A stretch of 64,000 nucleotides of DNA from Streptomyces sp. NBC_00525. Its GTDB lineage: Bacteria; Actinomycetota; Actinomycetes; Streptomycetales; Streptomycetaceae. The DNA lies in the NCBI RefSeq assembly GCF_036346595.1, contig NZ_CP107834.1, forward strand, positions 930,001 to 994,000. The letters are read 5' to 3'. A program made the translations under genes and the position numbers. Shown here piece by piece: positions 1 to 8,182 of the stretch; the first letter of the stretch is position 1, and each line of letters starts with the position of its first letter. Below the pieces are notes generated by a model. It made no database searches. It was given only the letters and a program-made list of their open reading frames with translations, and had not been told where the DNA came from.

Positions 1-750
1 CGCCGGAGGCGTAGCCCTGGGCGGCCACGCAGGGCAGCATCACCAGCAGGTCGAACCAGGGCGCGGCGCGTACCGCGTGCGGCCAGTCGACGAAGACGGT
101 GCGGTCGCCGGTGAGCAGGATGTTGTCGGCGCGCAGGTCGCTGTGGGCGAGGGTGTCGCCGGCGGCTGCCGCGGGCCAGCCGCTCTCCAGGTGCGCGAGG
201 TCCGCGAGGCGGCGGGCGGCCCAGGGGTCGAGGCGGCCGGTGTCCCCGGCGGCGTGCAGGGTGCGCCAGCCGGTGAACATGTGGGCCTTGCGTTCGGCGA
301 CGGCCGGTACGCCGGCCGGGGCCGGGGTGAGGTGGCGGGCGAGGTCGCCCACGGCCGTCAGGACCCGGTCCAGTTCTTCCCGGTCCCAGGGCACGGCGGG
401 CTGGCGGCCGTCGATGTCCTCCAGGACGAGGGCGACGCAGGTTCCGTCGTCGTAGGAGCCGAGCAGCCGGGGTACGGGGGCGTGTGCGGGCAGCAGTGCG
501 GTGTGCCGGATCTCGGCGCGGTGCAGGTCGGGGCTGCCCGCGTTGATCCGGGCGCTCACCGCCTTGACGAAGGCGCGGCCGCCGCCGGCGAGCCGGACGC
601 GGGCGGCGACGCCGGGCGAGAAGCGACGTTCTGGGTACGGGCCTCGGTGACCGGTGCGCCGAGGATGTCCTCGACGGCCGCGCGGACGGGGGCGGGCAGG
701 CCGGCCCAGTCGTGGCGGACGCCGCGTGCGGGCGGGGCGGTGCTCGTCAT
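1..750 (-). pseudogene. Aminoglycoside phosphotransferase-like kinase, frameshifted and cut by window edge
   Basis: The protein runs off the window at base 1. It has the phosphotransferase (APH/choline kinase) signature: catalytic loop HSDLRADN followed by the metal-binding segment VFVDWPHA. The ATG at 750 overlaps the stop of the upstream acetyltransferase (ATGA), so the two are translationally coupled. The opening frame (MTSTAPPARGVRHDWAGLPA) stays in phase to about codon 41 and then reads into a stop at 556-558. The rest of the protein, from FSPGVAARVRL onward, continues in the frame shifted by one base. The break lies at about 621-630, where one base appears to be missing. I cannot tell a real mutation from a sequencing error. 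The substrate is unknown; most such chromosomal proteins are not antibiotic-resistance enzymes. Confidence 0.7.
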
Positions 751-1217
751 CGGTCGGCCTTCCAGGTCAGTGGGGTGGGGCCGGTGGGGTCGGCGTAGCC
801 GATCGAGCGGTAGAGGGCCTCGCCCTCGGGGGACGCGGTGAGGTCGATGCGGGAGCAGCCGGCCGCGACGAGGTGGTCGTGGACGGCCCGGAAGGTCAGG
901 CGGGCGTAGCCGCGCCGCCGGTGGGCGGGGTCGGTGGCGACGGAGGCGATGTGGCCGACGTAGGGGGCGCGGCCCGGCCGGGGCAGGGAGCGCATGCACT
1001 GGCCGACGGCGCTGGACAGCAGCAGGTCCCCGGCGGCGATCACATAGGCGACGAAGTGCGGGTCGGTGCCGAGCCGTTCGCGGAAGTACGCCTCGCACTG
1101 CGGGGTCCAGCCGGGGTCCGGGTGGACGTCGGCGGAGGCGAGCATGACCAGGCGCAGCCGGGTGAGTTCGGCGGCGTCGGCCGCGCCGGCGCGGCGCAGC
1201 TGGGGCGTGGGGCTCAC
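747..1217 (-). CDS. GNAT family N-acetyltransferase
   Basis: The 156-residue protein is the size of a single GNAT domain, which transfers an acetyl group from acetyl-CoA to an amine. Motif A is visible as VATDPAHRRRGYARL at about residues 93-107, where the R-R-G-Y-A loop would hold the CoA pyrophosphate. The C-terminal half ends with the usual ALYRSIGYA segment. The start is GTG with an AGAGGA ribosome-binding site seven bases upstream. Its stop overlaps the start of the phosphotransferase-like gene, so the two form an operon. The substrate cannot be read from sequence. Confidence 0.88.
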   Translation of the reverse strand: MSPTPQLRRAGAADAAELTRLRLVMLASADVHPDPGWTPQCEAYFRERLGTDPHFVAYVIAAGDLLLSSAVGQCMRSLPRPGRAPYVGHIASVATDPAHRRRGYARLTFRAVHDHLVAAGCSRIDLTASPEGEALYRSIGYADPTGPTPLTWKADR

Positions 1218-1284
1218 GGGTGGTCCTCTCGGGTCGGGTGCCCTGCAAGGGTGCCGTGGGCCGGCCGGGTGCGTCGCCCGGTTT

Positions 1285-2217
1285 TCAGGCGTCGGGCGTG
1301 CCGGTGCGGGTGAGGGCGAGCAGGTCGCGGGCGGGGCCGGTGGGGCGGTGTCCCGCGGGCCAGACCGCGCGCAGCTGGCGGCGCAGCCGTACTCCGGCGA
1401 CGGGGACCTTGACCAGGCGGCGGGCGGACAGTTCCTCGCCGAGGGCGAGTTCGCTCAGGACGCAGGGCCCTGCGCCGCTCTCGGCCGCGCCCTTGACGGC
1501 GGTGGTCGAGGAGAGTTCCAGGAGGGCGGGGGCCAGGGGTCCGTGGAGGGCGAGCGCGGCGTCCAGGACCTGGCGGGTACCGGAGCCGTGCTCGCGCAGG
1601 ATGAGGGGGGTGGCGGCCAGTTCGTCGGGGGTGAGCGGGGCACGGCGGCGGGCCCAGGGGTGGGTGGGGGCGACCACGACGACGAGGCGGTCGTGGGCGA
1701 TGACCGTGCCGTCGAGCCCTTCCGGGACGGTCAGGCCCTCGACGAAGCCGAGGTCCGCGTCCGCGCCCAGCAGTCGCTGGGCGACCTCGGCGGAGTTGCC
1801 CGCGAGCAGCGAGACGGCGGTGCCGGGGCGGGCGGCGCGCAGGGCGATGAGCCAGCCGGGGAGCAGGTATTCGGCGATGGTCATGGAGGCGACGACCCGC
1901 AGCCGGGAGTCGCGGCGGTCGCGCAGGGCCTGGGCGCCCGCGTCGAATGCCTCGGCGGCCTCCACGATCCGGCGGGCCCAGTCGGTGACGAGGGCGCCCG
2001 CGCCGGTGAGGCGGGAGCCGCGGGGCGAGCGGTCGAGGAGGGTGACGCCGAGCTGCCGTTCCATCGCGCGGACCCGGCTGCTGGCGGCGGGCTGGCTGAT
2101 GCCCAGGTCGCGGGCGGCGCGGCCGAGGCTGCCGTGCCGGGCGACGGCGAGGAGCAGTTCCAGCGCGCCGAGGTCGGGGACCCGGTGGGACAGCGGGCTG
2201 GGCGGTTCGCTGGTCAT
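1285..2217 (-). CDS. LysR family transcriptional regulator
   Basis: The 310-residue protein has a LysR-type winged helix at residues 14-75 (LGALELLLAVARHGSLGRAA, then ISQPAASSRVRAMERQLG) and a type-2 periplasmic-binding-like effector domain. It is transcribed divergently from the TDT exporter gene, the usual arrangement when a LysR protein controls the neighbouring transporter. A T-N11-A inverted repeat (CATAAG-N5-CTTATG) overlaps its own start codon, suggesting autoregulation as well as control of the exporter. The inducer is unknown. Confidence 0.9.
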   Translation of the reverse strand: MTSEPPSPLSHRVPDLGALELLLAVARHGSLGRAARDLGISQPAASSRVRAMERQLGVTLLDRSPRGSRLTGAGALVTDWARRIVEAAEAFDAGAQALRDRRDSRLRVVASMTIAEYLLPGWLIALRAARPGTAVSLLAGNSAEVAQRLLGADADLGFVEGLTVPEGLDGTVIAHDRLVVVVAPTHPWARRRAPLTPDELAATPLILREHGSGTRQVLDAALALHGPLAPALLELSSTTAVKGAAESGAGPCVLSELALGEELSARRLVKVPVAGVRLRRQLRAVWPAGHRPTGPARDLLALTRTGTPDA

Positions 2218-2240
2218 AAGCCCACCTTATGACCTCATAG
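2215..2240. promoter_or_regulatory. Candidate LysR-type operator
   Basis: CATAAG (2215-2220) and CTTATG (2226-2231) form a perfect inverted repeat with a T-N11-A core, the classical LysR box. A second imperfect repeat, CCTTATG-acct-CATAGG, follows to 2240. The first repeat includes the start codon of the LysR gene and lies about 60 bases ahead of the divergent exporter gene. Binding is inferred. Confidence 0.55.
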
Positions 2241-2288
2241 GCGGGTACTCCCTGGTGGGGCTCCGGCACGGTCCGGGACAATCGTGGC

Positions 2289-3437
2289 ATGGCCACCTAT
2301 CTACGGACCCGCACTCGTTCCCCGTACTCCGCCGCCGTCCGGCGGCCCGCGCTGCGGCACTTCGGCCCCAACTGGTACGCGACGGTGATGGGCACCGCGA
2401 TCGTGGCGAGCGCGGGTGTGGCGCTGCCGCCGCACATACCGGGGCTGCGGGACGCCTGTGCGGTGGTGTGGGTGGTCTCGGCGCTGCTGCTGGCCGCGGT
2501 GCTGGTGGCGCGGGCGGGGCACTGGGTGGCTCACCGCGACCAGGCACGGACGCATCTGGCCGACCCGGCCGTCGCGCCGTTCTACGGCTGCCTGTCGATG
2601 GCGCTGCTGGCGGTCGGCGGTTCCGGGCTGGTCGTGGGCCGGGACGTCATCGGGCACCGGGCGGCGCTGGCGCTGGACGTGGTGCTGTACACGGCGGGCA
2701 CGGTGACCGCTCTGGTGGCGGCGGTGGCGGTGCCGTATCTCATGATCGTGCGCCACCGGCCGGCGCCGGGTACGGCGTCCCCGGTGTGGCTGCTGCCGGT
2801 GGTGGCGCCGATGGTGGCGGCCGCGCTGGGCCCGATGCTGGTGCCGGAGCTGCCGCCGGGGCAGGGGCGCGAGGCGCTGCTGCTGGGCTGCTACGCGATG
2901 TTCGGGCTGAGCCTGCTGGTGACGCTGACGATGCTGCCGCTGATCTTCGGCCGGCTGGTGCACCGGGGTCCGCTGCCGCCGGCCCTGACGCCCACGCTGT
3001 TCCTGGTGCTCGGGCCGCTGGGCCAGTCGACGACCGCGGTGAACGCGCTGGCCGATGTGGCGCCGGGCGCGGTCGGCGGTACGTACGCCTCGGCGCTGCG
3101 CGCCTTCGCGGTGCTGTACGGGGTGCCGGTGATGGGGTTCGCGCTGCTGTGGCTGGCGCTGTCGCTGGCCATGGTGGTGCGTGCGATGCGTGCCGGGATG
3201 ACGTTCTCGATGACCTGGTGGGGTTTCACGTTCCCGGTCGGCACCTGTGTGACGGGGGCGGCGGGGCTGGCCCGGCACACGGGTCTGACGGCGTTCACCT
3301 GGCTGGCCGTGGCGCTGTACGTGCTGCTGGTGACGGCGTGGGCGGTGGCCGGGGTGCGTACGGTGCGCGGGCTGCTCAGCGGGGCGCTGCTCGCGGCGCC
3401 GCAGCGGCCGGTGCCGGTGGCGGCCGGGGCCGCCTGA
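2289..3437 (+). CDS. TDT family (TehA/Mae1-like) membrane transporter
   Basis: The 382-residue protein is almost entirely hydrophobic, with about ten predicted membrane helices. It carries the family's N-terminal FGPNWYATVMGTAIV segment and a C-terminal WWGFTFPVGTCVTG segment. The tellurite-resistance/dicarboxylate transporter family includes TehA, SLAC1 anion channels and the Mae1 malate carrier. Members export small anions such as dicarboxylates or sulfite, or confer tellurite resistance; the substrate here is unknown. The divergent LysR gene is its probable regulator. Transcription ends at a strong hairpin shared with the convergent XRE gene. Confidence 0.85.
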   Translation: MATYLRTRTRSPYSAAVRRPALRHFGPNWYATVMGTAIVASAGVALPPHIPGLRDACAVVWVVSALLLAAVLVARAGHWVAHRDQARTHLADPAVAPFYGCLSMALLAVGGSGLVVGRDVIGHRAALALDVVLYTAGTVTALVAAVAVPYLMIVRHRPAPGTASPVWLLPVVAPMVAAALGPMLVPELPPGQGREALLLGCYAMFGLSLLVTLTMLPLIFGRLVHRGPLPPALTPTLFLVLGPLGQSTTAVNALADVAPGAVGGTYASALRAFAVLYGVPVMGFALLWLALSLAMVVRAMRAGMTFSMTWWGFTFPVGTCVTGAAGLARHTGLTAFTWLAVALYVLLVTAWAVAGVRTVRGLLSGALLAAPQRPVPVAAGAA

Positions 3438-3446
3438 GCGGCGCCT

Positions 3447-3485
3447 CATCGGACCCCCGGCACGGTCAGCGCCGGGGGTCCGATG
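3447..3485. terminator. Bidirectional hairpin terminator between convergent genes
   Basis: CATCGGACCCCCGGC at 3447-3461 is perfectly complementary to 3471-3485, with a nine-base loop. It serves the exporter on the plus strand and the XRE gene on the minus strand. The XRE stop codon (3466-3468) lies in the loop, so one arm is coding. Confidence 0.75.
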
Positions 3486-4011
3486 TGGCGTCGATGTGTT
3501 CGGCGACCGCGACGCACAGCAGCCGGGTGCCGGGCAGGGTGGCCCGCCAGCGGTGGCGGACCCCGCCGGACAGGAACAGGGTGTCGCCCTGGACCAGCCG
3601 GTAGGCGCGGCCCTCCGCCTCCACTTCGACGGCGCCCTCGGCCACGTACAGGATCTCGTCGTTGCGGTGCTGGAACTCGCGTCCGAGGTCCAGCTCCCCG
3701 CTGAACTCCAGGGCGCTGAGCTGATGGCGGCCGCGGACCACCCGGTGCGTGCCGTCCTGCCGCGCGGCGCGTACGACGTCCACCGCGCGGGCGGAGTCGG
3801 CGGCGGCCCGCAGCCGGGCGGTGGTGGTCTCCAGCGCTTCGGCGACCCGGTCGAGGGACCGGGCGCTGGGTCTGGCGCGTTCGTTCTCGATCTGGCTGAG
3901 GAACGGTACGGACAGGCCGCTGCGCGACGCGACGGCGGCCAGGGTCAGTCCCAGGGATCTGCGCTGTCGGCGGACGGCGGCGCCCACCCGAAGTGTTTCC
4001 TTCTCGTCCAT
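3466..4011 (-). CDS. XRE family regulator with C-terminal cupin domain
   Basis: The 181-residue protein has an N-terminal helix-turn-helix at about residues 8-62 (RRQRRSLGLTLAAVASRSGL, then VPFLSQIENERARPS). A cupin barrel follows at about 105-175 (FQHRNDEILYVAEGAVEVEA, then GDTLFLSGGVRHRW). HTH-cupin proteins are small-ligand-responsive repressors, often of amine, amino-acid or osmolyte genes. A GGGAGGGAGC ribosome-binding site precedes the ATG. It is convergent with the exporter and lies downstream of, but separated by a terminator from, the osmoprotectant transporter. Regulation of that transporter is possible but unproven. Confidence 0.88.
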   Translation of the reverse strand: MDEKETLRVGAAVRRQRRSLGLTLAAVASRSGLSVPFLSQIENERARPSARSLDRVAEALETTTARLRAAADSARAVDVVRAARQDGTHRVVRGRHQLSALEFSGELDLGREFQHRNDEILYVAEGAVEVEAEGRAYRLVQGDTLFLSGGVRHRWRATLPGTRLLCVAVAEHIDATSDPRR

Positions 4012-4110
4012 GTCCGGCTCCCTCCCAAGTCGCCATCCTTCCGGTTGTGGGCGTCTCGCGCACTCCGTTGGGGCAGGACGGCCCGGAAAGTGACCTCACC
4101 GGAACACCGG

Positions 4111-4147
4111 AAGGGGTGGGTCCCGCCGCCGGCGGGACCCACCCCTT
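4111..4147 (-). terminator. Hairpin terminator after osmoprotectant ABC operon
   Basis: AAGGGGTGGGTCCCGCC at 4111-4127 pairs perfectly with 4131-4147 around a three-base loop. It lies 38 bases beyond the stop of the permease/binding-protein gene. Confidence 0.8.
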
Positions 4148-4184
4148 CATGGACTGCGGCCCTGGTGGGGGCCGGTTCCGGTGC

Positions 4185-6818
4185 CTACTGCGGCGCCATC
4201 TTGTCCGCGATGCCCGGATTCTTCTCCATCCAGGCCTTCACGGCTTCCTCTTCGTGTCCTGTACCGCGCTTCTGGATCTCGTTCTCCAGACCGGCGAGCT
4301 GCTCCTCGCTCATCCGGAAGTCCTTGAACCACTTCGTCAGCCGCGGGTAGTTCTCCGGGAAGCTCTTGGAGGCGATGGTGTGCAGCCGGTCGCCCTCGCC
4401 GAACGCCTTCTTCGGGTCCTGGAGCCTGGTCAGCTCGTACTCGCTGTACGCCCAGTGCGGGGTCCACAGCAGGACGGCGATGGGTTCCTTCTTGGCGTAC
4501 GCGCGCTTCAGCTCGGCGAGCATGCCGGGCGTGGAGGCGTCGACGACCTTGTACTCCTTGTCGAGGCCGTAGGACGGCAGCACGTTCTTCTTGAGGTTCC
4601 CCATGGTGGCAGTGCCCGGCTCGATGCCGACGATCCGGCCCTTGAAGTCGGACGCCTTGCCCTTGAGGTCGGCCAGGGACTTCACGTCCTTGACGTAGCT
4701 CGGCACCGCGACCTCGATCGAGGTCGGGCCGTACCAGGAGCCGATGTCGGTGAGCTGGGAGCCGTACTTGTCCCAGTAGTTCTTCTGGGTGTACGGGAGC
4801 CAGCCGTCGAACTGCACGTCGAGCTGGCCGCGCGACATCGCGGTGTACATCGGGCCGACCTCGAACTGCTTGAGGTTGATGGTGTAGCCGCGGTCCTCCA
4901 GGACGGCCTTCCACAGGTACGTGGCGGCGATGTCCTCCTCCCACGGGAACCAGGCCACCTCGACCGGGCGGTCGCGCTCGTCCTTGCCCTTGGCGGCCTT
5001 CTTCGCGCCCTCGGGGACGGGGGTCCACTCGGCGGCGGCGTCCGGGTTGGCCTTCAGCCAGGTGCGGACGGCCTGCTGCTCCTTGCCGGAGCCGCTCTTC
5101 TGGATCTCGGCTTCGAGGCTGGTGAGCTGGTCCTCGGTCATCTCGAAGTCCTTGAGCCACTTGCCGACCACGGGGTTGTCCGCGGTGAAGCCCTTGCGGG
5201 CCAGCGTGTGGATGCCGTCGCCCTTGCCCCAGAGGTTCTTGGGGTCCTTGAGCTTGGTCAGCTCGAACTGGTTGTACGCCCAGTGCGGCGACCACAGCGG
5301 AACGACGATCGGTTCCTTCTTGGCGTACGCGCGCTTCAGCTCGGCCAGCATGGACGGCGTGGAGCCGTCGATGACCTTGTACTCCTTGTCCAGGCCGTAG
5401 CCGGGCAGGATCTTGTCCTTGAGCAGGCCCATCTCGCCGGCGCTGGGCTCGATGCCGACGATCCGGCCCTTGAAGTCGGACGCCTTGCCCTTGAGGTCGG
5501 CCAGGGACTTCACGTCCTCGACGTACGCGGGCACGGCCAGCTCCAGCGAGGTGGGGCCGTACCAGGAGCCCATGTCCTCCAGGCGGTCCTTGTACTTCTT
5601 CCAGTACGAGGCGTGGGTGACCGGCAGCCAGGAGTCGGTCTCGAAGTCGATCTGGCCGCCCGCCATGCCGGTGTACAGCGCGCCGGCCTCGTACTGCTTG
5701 ACGTCCACCTCGAAGCCGTGGCGCTCCAGCAGCTCCTTCCACAGGAACGTGGAGGCGATGCCCTCGTCCCACGGGATGTAGCCCATGCTGATCTTCTTGC
5801 CGGCGCCGATCTTGCGCGTACCGGAGGCGGTGGCGTCCTTCGCGTCGTCGGAGGAGCCGAAGAGGCCCATGCCGCCGGCGACGAGCGCCAGGGCGACGAC
5901 GCCCGCGACGGCGACGACGGGCTGCGGGCGGTGGTGCCAGATCTTCAGGCCGCCGGCCACCGACTGCGCCTTGGCGAGCGCGCGGCGGGCGAGCGGGGAG
6001 ACCTCGCGGCCCAGGGCGCTGGTCATCCGGTCCAGGTACATGGCCAGGATGACGATGGAGACACCGGCCTCGAAGCCGAGGCCGACGTCCACGTTGCCGA
6101 TGGCGCGGTAGACGGAGCCGCCGAGGCCGCCGCCGCCGACCATGCCGGCGATGACCACCATGGACAGGCCCAGCATGATGACCTGGTTGATGCCGGCCAT
6201 GATCGTGGGCAGGGCGAGCGGCAGCTGGACCCGCAGCAGGGTGTTGCGCGAGGTGGTGCCGAACGCCTCGGCCGCCTCGACCAGTTCGCCGTCCACCTGG
6301 CGGATGCCGAGTTCGGTCATCCGGACGCCCGGAGGCAGCGCGAAGATGATGGTGGCGATGATGCCGGGAACGACACCGACACCGAAGAAGATCACGCCGG
6401 GGATCAGATAGACCATGGCGGGCATGGTCTGCATGAAGTCCAGGACCGGCCGGGTCACCGCGCTCACCGTCTTGGAGCGGGACGCCCAGATGCCGAGCGG
6501 AATGGCCAGGACCAGCGTCACGATCGTCGCGACGAGGACCAGCGTCAGCGTGTCCATCGCCTCGTCCCACAGTTCGACCGAGTCGATGAGGGCGAATCCG
6601 GCGAAGGCCAGGAGACCGGCGAGCAGGCCGCGCAGCCACCAGGCGATGACGGCGACGATGCCCGCGAAGAGCAGGGGGGCCGGAGCGGAGAGCACAGCGG
6701 CGATGCCGTCGAACATGCCGCTCACGACGGAGCTGATGGCGTCGAAGAGCCAGGACAGGTGGGTCTGGAGCCAGTCGACCGCGGAGTCGACCCAGTCGCC
6801 GAGATGGAGCCTAAACAC
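4185..6818 (-). CDS. Glycine betaine/proline-type ABC transporter: permease fused to two substrate-binding domains
   Basis: This 877-residue fusion belongs to the OpuA/ProU osmoprotectant importers. Residues 1-300 are a ProW/OpuAB-like permease, with the EAA-type loop near LVEAAEAFGTTSRNTLLRVQLP. A further membrane span lies near 300-320. Two OpuAC/ProX-type binding domains follow, at about 335-595 and 620-877. Each has the SWYGPTS and LWxPHWAY segments expected of betaine-binding domains. The two copies share long identical blocks, down to a 73-bp perfect DNA repeat. One fused binding domain is common in OpuA and two in tandem is less so. The start codon overlaps the end of the ATPase gene by eight bases (ATGTTTAG), giving translational coupling. 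The ligand (betaine, ectoine, choline or carnitine) is inferred. Confidence 0.88.
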   Translation of the reverse strand: MFRLHLGDWVDSAVDWLQTHLSWLFDAISSVVSGMFDGIAAVLSAPAPLLFAGIVAVIAWWLRGLLAGLLAFAGFALIDSVELWDEAMDTLTLVLVATIVTLVLAIPLGIWASRSKTVSAVTRPVLDFMQTMPAMVYLIPGVIFFGVGVVPGIIATIIFALPPGVRMTELGIRQVDGELVEAAEAFGTTSRNTLLRVQLPLALPTIMAGINQVIMLGLSMVVIAGMVGGGGLGGSVYRAIGNVDVGLGFEAGVSIVILAMYLDRMTSALGREVSPLARRALAKAQSVAGGLKIWHHRPQPVVAVAGVVALALVAGGMGLFGSSDDAKDATASGTRKIGAGKKISMGYIPWDEGIASTFLWKELLERHGFEVDVKQYEAGALYTGMAGGQIDFETDSWLPVTHASYWKKYKDRLEDMGSWYGPTSLELAVPAYVEDVKSLADLKGKASDFKGRIVGIEPSAGEMGLLKDKILPGYGLDKEYKVIDGSTPSMLAELKRAYAKKEPIVVPLWSPHWAYNQFELTKLKDPKNLWGKGDGIHTLARKGFTADNPVVGKWLKDFEMTEDQLTSLEAEIQKSGSGKEQQAVRTWLKANPDAAAEWTPVPEGAKKAAKGKDERDRPVEVAWFPWEEDIAATYLWKAVLEDRGYTINLKQFEVGPMYTAMSRGQLDVQFDGWLPYTQKNYWDKYGSQLTDIGSWYGPTSIEVAVPSYVKDVKSLADLKGKASDFKGRIVGIEPGTATMGNLKKNVLPSYGLDKEYKVVDASTPGMLAELKRAYAKKEPIAVLLWTPHWAYSEYELTRLQDPKKAFGEGDRLHTIASKSFPENYPRLTKWFKDFRMSEEQLAGLENEIQKRGTGHEEEAVKAWMEKNPGIADKMAPQ
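4618..5518 (-). repeat. 73-bp perfect direct repeat within the two substrate-binding domains
   Basis: Bases 4618-4690 and 5446-5518 are identical, offset by 828 bp (276 codons). They encode the same VKSLADLKGKASDFKGRIVG stretch in each binding domain. A second block of about 35 identical bases occurs at 4482-4516 and 5310-5344 at the same offset. The entry spans both copies. Confidence 0.85.
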
Positions 6819-7938
6819 CGGCCACCTTCTTCGGCGAGGTCGCGGCGGCGTCCTGCGGGGCGCCTGCCGGGGTCATCGGCTCGCCGAGCACGGCCAGCAG
6901 CCGGGCGCGGGGGATGACTCCGGTGAGCTTGCCCTTCTCGTCGGTCACGGCGACCGCGACCCCGCTCTGCGAGCAGGGGGTGAACAGCTCGATGATCGGC
7001 GTGGACTCGGTGACGGTGGCCGGTGCGGCCCGCAGTACGTCGGCGGGGTTGCGCAGCTCGTTGCCGTCGTCGTCGCGGGTGCCCATGACCGTGTGCGGTT
7101 CGGCCATGACGGCTCCCGCGGTCAGCACGCGGGCGCGGTCGACGTCCTGGGTGAAGGAGGCGACGTAGTCGTTGGCCGGGGTGACGAGGATGTCCTCGGC
7201 GGTGCCGAGCTGGACTATCTCGCCGTCGCGCATCACGGCGATGCGGTCGCCCAGGCGCATGGCCTCGTTGAGGTCGTGGGTGATGAAGACGATGGTCTTC
7301 TTCAGCCGCTTCTGGAGCTCCAGGAGCTGGTCCTGCATGTCGCGGCGGATCAGCGGGTCGAGCGCGCTGAAGGACTCGTCCATCAGGAGCAGGTCGGCGT
7401 CGGTGGCGAGCGCGCGGGCGAGGCCCACGCGCTGCTGCATGCCGCCGGACAGCTCGTCGGGCCAGGACTTCTCCCAGCCGGCCAGGCCGGTCAGTTCCAG
7501 GGCCTCGGCGGCGCGGCGGTTGCGCTCGGCGCGCGGGACGCCCTGCACCTCCAGGCCGTACGCGGCGTTCTCCAGGACGCTCCGGTGGGGGAAGAGCGCG
7601 AAGTGCTGGAACACCATGCTGATCCGGGTGGAGCGGACGTGGCGCAGCTGGGCGGGGCTCAGGGCGGTCAGGTCCTGGCCGTCGAAGAGCACCTGGCCCG
7701 AGGTGGGCTCCAGCAGGCCGTTGAGCATCCGCAGCAGCGTGGACTTGCCCGAGCCGGACAGCCCCATCACGACGAAGATCTGGCCGGGTTCGACGGTGAA
7801 CGATGCGTCGATCACCGCTGCGGTCGTTCCGTCGGCGCGCAGCGCTTCGCGGTCGGTGCCGCTCCGCAGTTTCCGCACGGCTTGATCGGGTCGTCTGCCG
7901 AACACTTTGTACAAGTGCTCGGCTTGCAGCCTGGACAC
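6811..7938 (-). CDS. Osmoprotectant ABC transporter ATP-binding protein (ProV/OpuAA-like)
   Basis: The roughly 375-residue ATPase has Walker A GLSGSGKS, signature LSGGMQQRVGLARAL, Walker B LLLMDESFSALD and the switch histidine in FITHD. The C-terminal 110 residues are a CBS-like pair (VMAEPHTVMGTRDDDGN to LTGVIPRARLLAVLG), the module that senses ionic strength or nucleotides in OpuA. The GTG at 7938 is preferred over an upstream start at 8028. It follows GAGG by six bases, and the family's conserved N-terminus (SRLQAEHLYKVFG) begins there. It is the first gene of a two-gene importer operon with the fused permease/binding protein. Confidence 0.92.
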   Translation of the reverse strand: MSRLQAEHLYKVFGRRPDQAVRKLRSGTDREALRADGTTAAVIDASFTVEPGQIFVVMGLSGSGKSTLLRMLNGLLEPTSGQVLFDGQDLTALSPAQLRHVRSTRISMVFQHFALFPHRSVLENAAYGLEVQGVPRAERNRRAAEALELTGLAGWEKSWPDELSGGMQQRVGLARALATDADLLLMDESFSALDPLIRRDMQDQLLELQKRLKKTIVFITHDLNEAMRLGDRIAVMRDGEIVQLGTAEDILVTPANDYVASFTQDVDRARVLTAGAVMAEPHTVMGTRDDDGNELRNPADVLRAAPATVTESTPIIELFTPCSQSGVAVAVTDEKGKLTGVIPRARLLAVLGEPMTPAGAPQDAAATSPKKVAGV

Positions 7939-8182
7939 ATACACCTCACGCGTTGAACCGAAAACGGTCCGCCACCCCCACCGGCAGACCGTGGAGCGGC
8001 ACGGATTCTGTCCGCTTGTCACATGCAATAGTTGAAATTGCGACGTGGTCCGCTCCGATGGCGCGCCTGCCCCCGCTTACACGGAGCAAACACAAGAGTG
8101 ACCCGGATCACATATCCGGCCGGGGTTTCCGGGAACCGCGTCCCCGGCGGCCACTGTCGGTGGGGTGCGGCATCATCGGCGT

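Noticed and set aside
3993..6917. A 974-codon plus-strand open frame
   Set aside because: It is antisense to the osmoprotectant permease/binding protein gene and has no independent motif.
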